From the NCBI RefSeq assembly GCF_039523175.1, contig NZ_BAAAEU010000010.1, positions 62,001 to 126,000 of the forward strand: 64,000 nucleotides of DNA. The letters run 5' to 3'. The notes under the pieces were generated by a model that saw only the letters and a list, made by a program, of their open reading frames with translations, ran no database searches and was not told where the DNA came from. The DNA comes from Dokdonella_A soli (GTDB lineage Bacteria > Pseudomonadota > Gammaproteobacteria > Xanthomonadales > Rhodanobacteraceae). Shown in pieces: positions 27,899 through 35,719 of this stretch (position 1 is its first letter; the number at the start of each line of letters is the position of its first letter). The translations under genes were made by a program, and so were the position numbers.

Positions 27899-27997
27899 AT
27901 GCCCATCCAGTCGATCGACTCGCAGCACGCAGCTCCGTCTCGACGCGCGCCGGCCGCTGCGCTTGGGCGCCTCGCGCCGATGGATAGCGCGCGATGA
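27899..27997 (+). CDS. Possible 32-codon leader peptide coupled to djlA
   Basis: ATG to TGA gives 32 residues, MPIQSIDSQHAAPSRRAPAA and twelve more. Its stop overlaps the djlA start as ATGA, the usual geometry for translational coupling. No strong ribosome-binding site is seen for it, and the peptide resembles no known family. It may be chance. Confidence 0.25.
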   Translation: MPIQSIDSQHAAPSRRAPAAALGRLAPMDSAR

Positions 27998-28779
27998 GCG
28001 TCGTCGGCAAGCTGGTCGGCGCGATCCTCGGCCTGATCCTGTTCCACCATCCGGTTGGCCTGATCATCGGCGCGATGCTCGGCCATTTCTACGACAACGC
28101 AGTGATGCGGTTGCGGCCTCCCTCGATGCGCGGCGGCTTCATCGAGCCCCTGTTCGCGTTCGCCGGCGCGTTGTCGAAATCCGATGGTCGCGTTTCCGAG
28201 CCCGAGATCGCCGCGACCGAAGCCTTGATGGCACGCCTGCACCTGGATTCCGAGCAGCGCCGCGCCGCGATCGAACGCTTCACGGACGGCAAGCAGTCCG
28301 GTTTCGATGCGGCCCTCGCGATCGGCCAGCTCAGGGCCTGGTGCCACGGCCGCCGCGATCTTGCCTTCATCGTGCTCGACCTGCTGCTCGATCTCGTGCA
28401 CGCCGAGGGCCCGCTCGCCGACGCCAAACTCGCGCTGGTACGCAAGCTGTGCGGGGCGCTCGGCGTCAGCGATCATGAGCTGGCCTGGCTGTCCGCGATG
28501 AAAGGCTACGCGTCGGCGGCGCAGGGGCCGCGCGGCTACGGCCCGCGACCGCCGCCAGCGTCGCGTGCAGCATCCGAGATTGATCCGTATGCGGTGCTCG
28601 GCATCGCCCGCGATGCGAACGAGCGCGACATCAAGCGCGCCTACCGCAAGCTGATGAGCCAGCACCATCCGGACAAGCTCGGTGACGTGCCCGAGGAACC
28701 GAAGCGCCGCGCCGGCGAGCGAGCAAGAGAGATCAATGCCGCGTACGAGCGCGTCAAGGCAGAGCGCGGCGTGAAATAG
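27994..28779 (+). CDS. djlA: DjlA-like membrane-anchored J-domain co-chaperone
   Basis: Stimulates DnaK from the inner membrane. The 261-residue product has an N-terminal hydrophobic anchor (VVGKLVGAILGLILFHHPVGLIIGAMLGHF, two overlapping helices joined by HHP), a TerB-like helical domain (about 45-170) and a C-terminal J domain (IDPYAVLGIARDANERDIKR) with the HPD tripeptide at 225-227. The Gly-rich membrane segment is typical of DjlA. It is divergent from purC. Confidence 0.92.
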   Translation: MSVVGKLVGAILGLILFHHPVGLIIGAMLGHFYDNAVMRLRPPSMRGGFIEPLFAFAGALSKSDGRVSEPEIAATEALMARLHLDSEQRRAAIERFTDGKQSGFDAALAIGQLRAWCHGRRDLAFIVLDLLLDLVHAEGPLADAKLALVRKLCGALGVSDHELAWLSAMKGYASAAQGPRGYGPRPPPASRAASEIDPYAVLGIARDANERDIKRAYRKLMSQHHPDKLGDVPEEPKRRAGERAREINAAYERVKAERGVK

Positions 28780-28880
28780 CCGTTCGGAGCGTCGGCCGGC
28801 TTGATGCTTTAGGCTTCGGCCTTGGCAAAAAAAGCAACGCGGCGCTCGCCGATCCCACCCAACACCTTGGAGAAGCGAAC

Positions 28881-29555
28881 ATGGCCAGACAGCCTGCCGT
28901 CATCGCCCCGTCGATCCTCTCGGCCGACTTCGCACGCCTGGGCGCGGAGGTCGATGCGGTGATCGATGCCGGCGCGGAGTGGGTCCATTTCGACGTGATG
29001 GACAACCACTACGTCCCCAATCTCACGATTGGACCGCTGGTCTGCCAGGCCTTGCGCAAACACGGCGTCACCGCGCCCATCGATGTGCACCTGATGGTCA
29101 AGCCCGTCGACCGCATCGTGCCGGACTTCGCGAAGGCCGGTGCCACGACGATCAGCTTCCACCCGGAAGCGAGCGAGCACGTCGATCGCACGATCCAGCT
29201 GATCCACGACAACGGCTGCAAGGCCGGTCTCGTGTTCAATCCGGCCACCTCGCTGAGCTGGCTCGACTACGTGCTCGACAAGCTCGACCTGGTGCTGATC
29301 ATGTCGGTGAATCCGGGTTTCGGCGGCCAGAGCTTCATCCCGGCCGCGCTCGACAAGCTGCGGCTGGCACGCGAGCGCATCGATGTGAGCGGTCGCGCGA
29401 TCCGCCTGGAGATCGATGGCGGCGTGAAGCCCGACAACATCGGCGAGATCGCGCGCGCGGGCGCCGACACGTTCGTCGCCGGTTCCGCGATCTTCAACGA
29501 GAAGGATTACCGCGCGGTGATCGCGCAGATGAAATCCGCGGCCGTCGGCATCTGA
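28881..29555 (+). CDS. rpe: Ribulose-phosphate 3-epimerase
   Basis: Interconverts ribulose-5-P and xylulose-5-P in the pentose phosphate pathway. The 224-residue TIM barrel has IAPSILSADFARLG, HFDVMDNHYVPNLTIGP (metal-binding His and catalytic Asp), VDVHLMV-type IDVHLMVKPVD, ISFHPEAS, LIMSVNPGFGGQSF and EIDGGVKPDNI. TTGGAGAAG precedes the ATG. rpiA, the partner isomerase, is at 51223. Confidence 0.97.
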   Translation: MARQPAVIAPSILSADFARLGAEVDAVIDAGAEWVHFDVMDNHYVPNLTIGPLVCQALRKHGVTAPIDVHLMVKPVDRIVPDFAKAGATTISFHPEASEHVDRTIQLIHDNGCKAGLVFNPATSLSWLDYVLDKLDLVLIMSVNPGFGGQSFIPAALDKLRLARERIDVSGRAIRLEIDGGVKPDNIGEIARAGADTFVAGSAIFNEKDYRAVIAQMKSAAVGI

Positions 29556-29572
29556 TTCCCGGAGGAAAGGAC

Positions 29573-29611
29573 CGCGCCGGGCCCGGAAGGGAGGGGCAAT
29601 CGCCCGGCGCG
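29573..29611. terminator. Stem-loop between convergent rpe and a small gene
   Basis: CGCGCCGGGC and GCCCGGCGCG form a perfect 10-bp stem with a 19-base loop. There is no U-run on either side. Its position between convergent genes suggests a terminator. Confidence 0.4.
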
Positions 29612-29629
29612 GGTGCAGCAAGGGTTTCC

Positions 29630-29818
29630 TCAGATGACCTGCCACAGCGGATCGACGTAGTCGCCGGACGTCCGCTCCGCCGCGCGCAGGCCGTTGATGC
29701 AGGCAGGCGCGACCATCGCCTCGCCGCCCAGCCACAAGCCATCGGCGATCGTCTCGGGAATCGGGTCGTGGCGGCTGTCGTCGACAGCGCGCAGTGTCTG
29801 GTTCGCATCGTGGTCCAT
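29630..29818 (-). CDS. Small hypothetical protein (62 aa)
   Basis: The ATG is preceded by ACGGAGCG at normal spacing. The peptide is acidic and soluble-looking (MDHDANQTLRAVDDSRHDPI to DYVDPLWQVI); no family is recognised. The start lies 12 bases after the stop of the 37-residue membrane gene on the same strand, so the two probably form an operon that runs against rpe. Confidence 0.5.
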   Translation of the reverse strand: MDHDANQTLRAVDDSRHDPIPETIADGLWLGGEAMVAPACINGLRAAERTSGDYVDPLWQVI

Positions 29819-29830
29819 GGCGCGCTCCGT

Positions 29831-29944
29831 TCAGCCGTGGAACATGGCGATCAGGCCGAGTGCGACCGCGGCCAGCGCGAACACGACGCGCAGCGGCTCA
29901 CGCGTATGAAGTTCGGCGTTGGGATCGGGACGTTGCGTGGTCAT
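29831..29944 (-). CDS. Very small single-helix membrane protein (37 aa)
   Basis: The ATG is preceded by CGGAGAAACACG. The product has a polar N-terminus (MTTQRPDPNAELHTREPLR) and one hydrophobic helix, VVFALAAVALGLIAMF, ending His-Gly. The coding capacity is small, so a chance ORF is possible, but the ribosome-binding site, the helix and the tight spacing to the next gene favour a real protein. It is divergent from the pdsR-like gene. Confidence 0.45.
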   Translation of the reverse strand: MTTQRPDPNAELHTREPLRVVFALAAVALGLIAMFHG

Positions 29945-30124
29945 CGTGTTTCTCCGGGGTGGACTGCGATGACATTGGATCGCCCCGCCAGGGACGCATC
30001 GGGCATGCCCCGGGGCGCCGTGCCGACGAGTTCTGGCAATTCCCTGACGTCTGCGCTGCGGTCGTTGCGCTCGGGAGGAAGCGCTGCGTAAGCTGCCTTG
30101 CGCCGTATTCCGAGGAAGTCGCCC

Positions 30125-30814
30125 ATGCCACGCAGCATCGCCATCGTCGAGGACGAACCACTGATCCGTGCCAATTACGTCGAGGCGCTGACGCGGCTCG
30201 GCTACGAAGTGCGCGGCTACGCATCGCGCGGCGAGGCCGAAACCGCGTTTGCGCAGCGCCTGCCGGAACTGGTCATCATCGACGTCGGCCTCGGCGACGA
30301 ACCGGAAGGCGGCTTCGAGCTCTGCCGCAGCCTGCGTGCGAAATCGGCCACCTTGCCGATCCTGTTCCTGACCGCGCGCGACTCGGATTTCGACGTGATC
30401 TCGGGTCTGCGCCTCGGCGCCGACGATTACCTCGCCAAGGACACCTCGCTGCACCAGCTCGCCGCGCGCATCAACGCGTTGTTCCGGCGCATGGAGGCGC
30501 TGCGTCGGCCGGTTGCGGCGGACAGCGTGTTCGCGCAGGGGCCGCTCAAGCTCGAGACCGAGCGCATGCGCGTGACCTGGAACGGCATCGACGTGCCGCT
30601 GACCGTCACCGAGTTCTGGATGGTGCACACGCTGGTGCGCTTCCCGGGCCATGTGAAGAGCCGCGACCAGCTGATGCGTGACGCGCAGGTCGTGGTCGAC
30701 GACGCCACGATCACCTCGCATATCAAGCGCATCCGCAAGAAGTTCATCGCGATCGACCCCGCGTTCGACGCGATCGATACGGTGCATGGCGCTGGGTATC
30801 GGTGGCGTGCTTGA
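30125..30814 (+). CDS. pdsR: Response regulator of the PdsR (dedicated sortase system) type
   Basis: An OmpR-like regulator of 229 residues: receiver with phosphoacceptor Asp53 in LVIIDVGLGDE, conserved Thr/Lys (FLTARDSDFDVISGLRLGADDYLAKD), and a C-terminal winged helix ending ITSHIKRIRKKF and GYRWRA. The GLGDEPEGGFELCRSL and EFWMVHTLVRFPGHVKSR segments match my memory of the proteobacterial dedicated sortase regulator (TIGR03787). GAGGA precedes the ATG. The kinase gene follows. No sortase or LPXTG substrate is encoded in the window. Confidence 0.8.
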   Translation: MPRSIAIVEDEPLIRANYVEALTRLGYEVRGYASRGEAETAFAQRLPELVIIDVGLGDEPEGGFELCRSLRAKSATLPILFLTARDSDFDVISGLRLGADDYLAKDTSLHQLAARINALFRRMEALRRPVAADSVFAQGPLKLETERMRVTWNGIDVPLTVTEFWMVHTLVRFPGHVKSRDQLMRDAQVVVDDATITSHIKRIRKKFIAIDPAFDAIDTVHGAGYRWRA

Positions 30815-30853
30815 GGAGGAAGTCAGCGGCCGGTAGTCGGAAAGGAAACAGCT

Positions 30854-30935
30854 CGTCATTCCGGCGAACGCCGGGATCCAGCGTATTGCCTGGGTCCGGA
30901 TAAGGCCTTGGGTCCCGGCGTTCGCCGGGACGACG
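30854..30935. repeat. Inverted pair of GTCATTCCGGCGAACGCCGG repeats (family D)
   Basis: The left arm reads CGTCATTCCGGCGAACGCCG followed by GGATCCA; the right arm, TGGGTCCCGGCGTTCGCCGG followed by GACGACG, is its near reverse complement. Each arm has its own palindrome, CCGGCGAACGCCGG. It sits between the regulator and kinase genes and could reduce read-through into the kinase. Confidence 0.8.
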
Positions 30936-30983
30936 AGGCTTTAAGCTTCGCCGATTCTCCCTTCTCATTCCCAGCTTCACTCC

Positions 30984-33014
30984 ATGTCCCTGCGCTTCAA
31001 ACTTCTGCTCGTCGCACTCTCCACGCTCGCGCTGCCGTGGGCCGGCTGGCAGTTCGTCGAGCAGACCGAGGCGCTGCTGCGCCAGGGCCAGGAACAGGCC
31101 CTGCTCGCGTCGGCCGGCATGCTCGCGAAGGCGCTCGATGCGCGGCGCATCGAATTGCCGCAGACGGAGTCGGTGCTGTACGTCAATCGCGTGGGCGAGC
31201 CGATCGTGGTCGATGGTTATGGCGACGACTGGGCGACCCTGAAGCCGTTTGCGCAGGCGCTCGGTCCTGCGCATGACGCGCAGAAGTTGCGCGTGCTGCT
31301 CGCGCGCGGCCGCGATGGCCTGTACCTGTTCGCCGAGGTGCGCGACGCCACGCGCACACGAGTGGATCCTACGGATCCACGGGCGGCGATCAGCGATCAC
31401 GTCACCCTCGTGCTGGTTCGTGGCGCCGAGACGCAGCGCTATCTGCTCTCGAGCGCAGCGCCCGGCGCATTCGGTGCGCCGGCGCAGGGCCGGGCGGAGG
31501 GACTGCCCGATCATGTTTCGGGTGTGCTGCAGGAAGACGGCTCCGGCTACCGCATCGAGCTGCGCCTGCCACGTGGGGTCGAGCCGGAACGGATCGGGCT
31601 CGGCGTCTACGACGCGGCGCAGCCCGGCACGGACTCTCCCGAGCCGCGCGCGCTGATCGCCTATGACGACGCAGCCGCACGTACATTGCAGCCGCTGGTG
31701 CCGGAGCATGCGCGTGCGCGCATCGTCGCCGCCGATGCATGGCTGCTCGCCGATGCGGGCCGTCTCGCGGCCGCCGATGCGGCGCGCGAGGAGAAATCCG
31801 GCTGGCTCGCCAACCTGGTCTATCGAGCCGCGATCGCGCCAGCCTTCAGCGGCTCCGCCGCGCTCGGCGGCGATCCGCCGCGCATCGACGCGACCGAGGT
31901 CTGGCAGGCCCTGTCCGGCGTCGCGGCGACCAGCTGGCGCGCGGCCGAGCAGGACGGCGTGGTCGTGCTGGCCGCGGCGGTGCCGTTGCAGGGCGCCGAG
32001 GGCACGCGTGGTGCGCTGTTGCTGGAACAGGCCAATCGCGCGCTGCCGCTGCTTGCGAACCGCGCATTGCTCGGCCTCGCTGGTGCCACCCTGGCTGCGC
32101 TCGCAATTGCCGGTGCGATCCTGCTCATCTTCGGTGCCTCGTTGTCGTTCCGCATCCGCCGCCTGCGCAACGCGGCCGAGCGCGCGGTGAGGACGTCCGG
32201 ACGGCTGGATGGCCCATTGCCGCTGATCGACTCGCCCGACGAGCTGGGCGATCTTGCGCGCAGCTTCGGCCGGCTGGTCGACGAGGTCGGTTCGTACACC
32301 GAGTACTTGCGCACGCTGGCATCGAAGCTGTCGCATGAGCTCAACACGCCGCTCGCGATCGTGAAGTCCTCACTGGACAACCTCGATCATCACGAACTGC
32401 CGGCGGCCGCGCGGCCGTATCTGTCGCGCGCGCGCGATGGCGCGGAGCGGCTCGGCACGATCGTGCGCGCGATGAGCGAGGCGAACCGCATCGAGCGCGC
32501 GATCGCCTCGGCGGATGCCGAGGATTTCGACCTGCGCGCGCTGGTCGCCGGCTGTGCCGAGGGTTATCGCACGCTGTGCGGCGGCCGCGAACTCCGGCTC
32601 GACCTGCCGGCTGCAGCACTGCCGTTCCATGGCGCACCGGAACTGATCGCGCAGGCGCTCGACAAGCTGTTCGACAATGCACGCTCGTTCACGCCGGTGG
32701 ACGGCTGGATCGCGCTCGTGCTGGAGCGTGATGGGAATGGCGCGACGATCCGCTTTGCGAATTCGGGTTCGCTGCTGCCGGCTGCGATGCAGGAGCGTTT
32801 GTTCGACTCGCTGGTCAGCATGCGCGGCAAGGGCGCGGCCGGCGGCGAGACGCCGCACCTCGGCCTCGGCCTGTACGTCGTGCGTCTCGTCGCCGAGTTG
32901 CACCGCGGCCACGCCGCCGCGCGCAATCTCGACGACGACCGTGGCGTCGAATTCACGCTGACCTTGGCCGGCATGCCACGGCGGCGGCTCGCCGAAGACG
33001 ACGCGACCGCATAG
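30984..33014 (+). CDS. pdsS: Sensor histidine kinase of the PdsS (dedicated sortase system) type
   Basis: A 676-residue membrane kinase. TM1 is near 4-22; a long periplasmic region includes a CBM9/DOMON-like part (VDGYGDDWATLKP, DGLYLFAEVRDATR); TM2 is near 363-385, followed by HAMP. HisKA has phosphoacceptor His451 in LSHELNTPLAIVKSSL; the ATPase has N-box DKLFDNARSF and the end GLGLYVVRLVAELHRGHA. The G1 box reads ANSGSLLP rather than DxGxG, which I recall as usual for this family. It pairs with the upstream regulator. Confidence 0.8.
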   Translation: MSLRFKLLLVALSTLALPWAGWQFVEQTEALLRQGQEQALLASAGMLAKALDARRIELPQTESVLYVNRVGEPIVVDGYGDDWATLKPFAQALGPAHDAQKLRVLLARGRDGLYLFAEVRDATRTRVDPTDPRAAISDHVTLVLVRGAETQRYLLSSAAPGAFGAPAQGRAEGLPDHVSGVLQEDGSGYRIELRLPRGVEPERIGLGVYDAAQPGTDSPEPRALIAYDDAAARTLQPLVPEHARARIVAADAWLLADAGRLAAADAAREEKSGWLANLVYRAAIAPAFSGSAALGGDPPRIDATEVWQALSGVAATSWRAAEQDGVVVLAAAVPLQGAEGTRGALLLEQANRALPLLANRALLGLAGATLAALAIAGAILLIFGASLSFRIRRLRNAAERAVRTSGRLDGPLPLIDSPDELGDLARSFGRLVDEVGSYTEYLRTLASKLSHELNTPLAIVKSSLDNLDHHELPAAARPYLSRARDGAERLGTIVRAMSEANRIERAIASADAEDFDLRALVAGCAEGYRTLCGGRELRLDLPAAALPFHGAPELIAQALDKLFDNARSFTPVDGWIALVLERDGNGATIRFANSGSLLPAAMQERLFDSLVSMRGKGAAGGETPHLGLGLYVVRLVAELHRGHAAARNLDDDRGVEFTLTLAGMPRRRLAEDDATA

Positions 33015-33052
33015 TGCGAGGCATCCCGCGCGGATCGCTCCGCAAGGCATGG

Positions 33053-33085
33053 ACGGACGGATGTCTATACGGACGGATGTCTATA
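33053..33085 (+). promoter_or_regulatory. 16-bp perfect tandem repeat at the metN start
   Basis: ACGGACGGATGTCTAT occurs twice without a gap, ending 8 bases before the metN ATG. The core GGATGTCT agrees with the MetJ box (AGACGTCT) at 6 of 8 positions, with two copies 16 bases apart, a multiple of the 8-bp Met-box spacing. No separate ribosome-binding site is evident, so a bound protein or RNA fold here would cover the start. Operator function is inferred. Confidence 0.5.
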
Positions 33086-33092
33086 ATGCCGC

Positions 33093-34097
33093 ATGATCGA
33101 ATTCGACGGCATCCACAAGCACTATCGGGTCGGCGGCGGCGAAGTCCGCGCCTTGCATGCGCTCGACCTGGGTATCGCGCGCGGCGAGGTATTCGGCGTG
33201 ATCGGCCATTCCGGCGCCGGCAAATCGACCCTGCTGCGCACGATCAACCTGATCGAGCGACCGAGCGGCGGGCGTCTGCTGATCGACGGCGAGGACATCA
33301 GCGGCCTGGACGGCGACGGTCTGCGTGCGCTGCGCCGGCGCATCGGCATGATCTTCCAGCACTTCAACCTGCTGGGATCGAAGACGGTCGCGCAGAACGT
33401 CGCGTTTCCGCTGCGTCTGGCCGGTCGGCCGCGTGCGGAGATCGCGCGCCGCGTCGGCGAGCTGCTCGAAAGAGTCGGTCTCGCCACGCGGGCGGACACG
33501 TATCCGGCGCAGCTCTCCGGCGGCCAGAAGCAGCGCGTCGGCATTGCGCGCGCGCGGGCCTGCGCACCGGACATCCTGCTCTGCGACGAGGCGACCAGCG
33601 CGCTCGATCCGGAAACGACCGCGTCGGTGCTGCAACTGCTCGGCGAACTCAATCGTGAGCTTGGCCTCACCATCGTGCTGATCACCCACGAGATGGATGT
33701 GATCCGCCGCGTCTGCGACCGCGTCGCGGTGCTCGACGCCGGCCATCTGGTCGAGAGCGGCGCGGTCGCCGACGTGTTCCTGCATCCGCGGCATCCAACC
33801 ACGCGCCGCTTCGTGCTCGAAGCCGAGCATGTCGACGAGCGCGAGCGGCGCGCGGACCTGGCGCGGGCGAACGGTCGCATCGTGCGCCTGACCTTCCGCG
33901 GCGAGGCGACCTATGCGCCGCTGCTCGGCAGCGTCGCGCGTGCGAGCGGCGTCGACTACAGCATCCTCGCCGGCCGCATCGACCGCATCAAGGACACGCC
34001 CTACGGCCAGCTCACGCTGGCCCTGGTCGGCGGCGACATCGAGCGCGCGCTGCGCGCGTTCGCCGAAGCCGACGTGCAGGTCGAGGGGGTCGCTTGA
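33093..34097 (+). CDS. metN: Methionine ABC transporter, ATP-binding subunit
   Basis: Energises uptake of D/L-methionine with MetI and MetQ. The 334-residue product has Walker A (GHSGAGKST, 38-46), the Q-loop (FQHFNLLGSKTV), signature LSGGQKQRVGIARA, Walker B ILLCDEATSALD and the H-loop ITHEMDVIRRVCD. A C-terminal NIL domain (about 255-334), which senses methionine in E. coli MetN and gives transinhibition, is present. The stop overlaps the metI start (TGATG). Confidence 0.96.
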   Translation: MIEFDGIHKHYRVGGGEVRALHALDLGIARGEVFGVIGHSGAGKSTLLRTINLIERPSGGRLLIDGEDISGLDGDGLRALRRRIGMIFQHFNLLGSKTVAQNVAFPLRLAGRPRAEIARRVGELLERVGLATRADTYPAQLSGGQKQRVGIARARACAPDILLCDEATSALDPETTASVLQLLGELNRELGLTIVLITHEMDVIRRVCDRVAVLDAGHLVESGAVADVFLHPRHPTTRRFVLEAEHVDERERRADLARANGRIVRLTFRGEATYAPLLGSVARASGVDYSILAGRIDRIKDTPYGQLTLALVGGDIERALRAFAEADVQVEGVA

Positions 34098-34762
34098 TGG
34101 AAGGCTGGTTCGCCAACATCGACTGGGCCGAGATCGGGCAGGCCAGCCTCGATACATTGCTGATGCTCGGCGGCTCGCTGCTTGCCAGCGTTGTGCTCGG
34201 CCTGCCGCTCGGCGTGCTGCTGTTCCTGACCGGCAAGCGCCAGCTGCTCGATCAGCCGGTGGTGTACGCGGCGCTCTCGTTCGTCGTCAACGTGCTGCGC
34301 TCGGTGCCGTTCATCATCCTCTTGATCGTGATGATCCCGTTCACGGTGCTGCTGGTCGGCACCTCGCTCGGCGTGGCCGGCGCGATTCCTCCGCTGGTCA
34401 TCGGCACCGCGCCGTTCTTCGCGCGCCTGGTCGAAAGCGCATTGCGCGAAGTCGATCGCGGCATCATCGAGGCGAGCCAGGCGATGGGCGCCAGCACGCG
34501 CCAGATCGTGTTCGGCGCGTTGCTGCCGGAGGCGCTGCCGGGCCTCATCGCCGGCGTGACCGTGACCGCGATCGCGCTGGTCTCGTACACCGCGATGGCC
34601 GGCGTGATCGGCGCCGGTGGCCTCGGCGATCTCGCCGTGCGCTTCGGCTATCAGCGCTTCCAGACGGACGTGATGGTCGTCACCGTGGTCCTGTTGCTGA
34701 TACTCGTGCAGGTATTGCAGATGCTCGGCGATCGTCTGGTCGCGCGCTTCAGCCGGCGCTGA
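34097..34762 (+). CDS. metI: Methionine ABC transporter, permease subunit
   Basis: A five-helix permease, 221 residues. It carries the EAA-type coupling motif (EASQAMGASTRQIVFGALLPEALPGL, residues about 135-160; split at GASTRQ). The ATG overlaps the metN TGA, so translation is coupled; a TTG three bases earlier is possible but less likely. Confidence 0.95.
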   Translation: MEGWFANIDWAEIGQASLDTLLMLGGSLLASVVLGLPLGVLLFLTGKRQLLDQPVVYAALSFVVNVLRSVPFIILLIVMIPFTVLLVGTSLGVAGAIPPLVIGTAPFFARLVESALREVDRGIIEASQAMGASTRQIVFGALLPEALPGLIAGVTVTAIALVSYTAMAGVIGAGGLGDLAVRFGYQRFQTDVMVVTVVLLLILVQVLQMLGDRLVARFSRR

Positions 34763-34766
34763 ACGT

Positions 34767-34797
34767 CGATATGACGCTTCGTCATGTCGTTGCGCGC
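34767..34797 (+). promoter_or_regulatory. Two small palindromes between metI and metQ
   Basis: ATGACG-CTT-CGTCAT (9 bp when one wobble pair is allowed) is followed by the palindrome GTTGCGCGCAAC. They sit in the 99-base spacer before metQ and could stabilise or partly terminate the mRNA to set the ratio of binding protein to permease. No function is shown. Confidence 0.3.
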
Positions 34798-34861
34798 AAC
34801 GCGCATGTCGCCGGATTCGCGTGGCGCGCACAATTACGGCTTTCTCCAAAGGAAGAACGAA

Positions 34862-35632
34862 ATGAAACGCTACCTCCTGCTCGCTGCGCTGGTCGCGTTC
34901 TCCGCGCACGCCGCGGAGACGCTCACCGTCGCTGCGACCGCGGTGCCGCATGCCGAGATCCTCGAAGTGGTCAAGCCGACGCTCGCTGCTGAAGGCGTCG
35001 ACCTCAAGATCAAGGTGTTCACCGACTACGTGCAGCCGAACCTGCAGGTCGCCGAGAAACGCATCGATCTGAACTTCTTCCAGACCAAGCCCTATCTCGA
35101 CGAATTCAACCGTGCCAAGGGCATGCACCTGGTGCCGGTGGTCGGCGTGCACATCGAGCCGTTCGCCTTGTACTCGAAGAAATTCAAGACGCTGGCCGAA
35201 GTCACCGACGGTGCCAGCGTGGCGCTGCCGAACGATGCCAGCAACGGCGGTCGCGCGCTGCTGCTGCTCGCCAAGGCCGGTCTGATCACGCTCAAGGATC
35301 CCGCGAGCGCGGTGTCGACGCTCAAGGACATCATCGCCAATCCGAAGCAGCTCAAGTTCCGCGAACTCGAGGCGGCGACGCTGCCGCGCATCCTCGGCCA
35401 GGTCGACCTTGCGTTGATCAACACCAACTACGCGCTTGACGCCAAGCTCGACCCAACCCATGACGCGCTCGCGATCGAGGACGGCAAGTCGCCCTACGTG
35501 AATTTCCTGGTTGGCCGCGAGGACAACAAGGACGCGCCGGCGGTGCACAAGCTCGCGGCCGCTCTGACCAGTGCGGACGTAAAAGCGTTCATCGAAAAGA
35601 AATACCACGGCGCGGTGGTGCCGGCGTTCTGA
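34862..35632 (+). CDS. metQ: Methionine ABC transporter, substrate-binding protein
   Basis: A 256-residue periplasmic binding protein of the NlpA/MetQ family. LTVAATAVPHAEILEVVKP, DYVQPNLQVAEKRIDLNFFQ, and VALPNDASNGGRALLLL with LPRILGQVDLALINTNYA are family blocks. The signal peptide MKRYLLLAALVAFSAHAAET has no lipobox cysteine, whereas E. coli MetQ is a lipoprotein, so this one should be soluble. AAGGAAG precedes the ATG. Confidence 0.94.
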   Translation: MKRYLLLAALVAFSAHAAETLTVAATAVPHAEILEVVKPTLAAEGVDLKIKVFTDYVQPNLQVAEKRIDLNFFQTKPYLDEFNRAKGMHLVPVVGVHIEPFALYSKKFKTLAEVTDGASVALPNDASNGGRALLLLAKAGLITLKDPASAVSTLKDIIANPKQLKFRELEAATLPRILGQVDLALINTNYALDAKLDPTHDALAIEDGKSPYVNFLVGREDNKDAPAVHKLAAALTSADVKAFIEKKYHGAVVPAF

Positions 35633-35719
35633 GAGGGTTCACGCAGCGTGACGGCAGCGGCGGCACCCCGTGTCCTGCTATCGTCGCGGTCCGAGAAACT
35701 GCCTCGACCGCTCGACGCC

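Noticed and set aside
33053..33085. Tandem repeat as a CRISPR fragment
   Set aside because: There are only two units without spacers, and no cas genes.
34001..35608. A 535-codon minus-strand frame over metI-metQ
   Set aside because: His/Gln/Arg-rich shadow; metNIQ are unmistakable.
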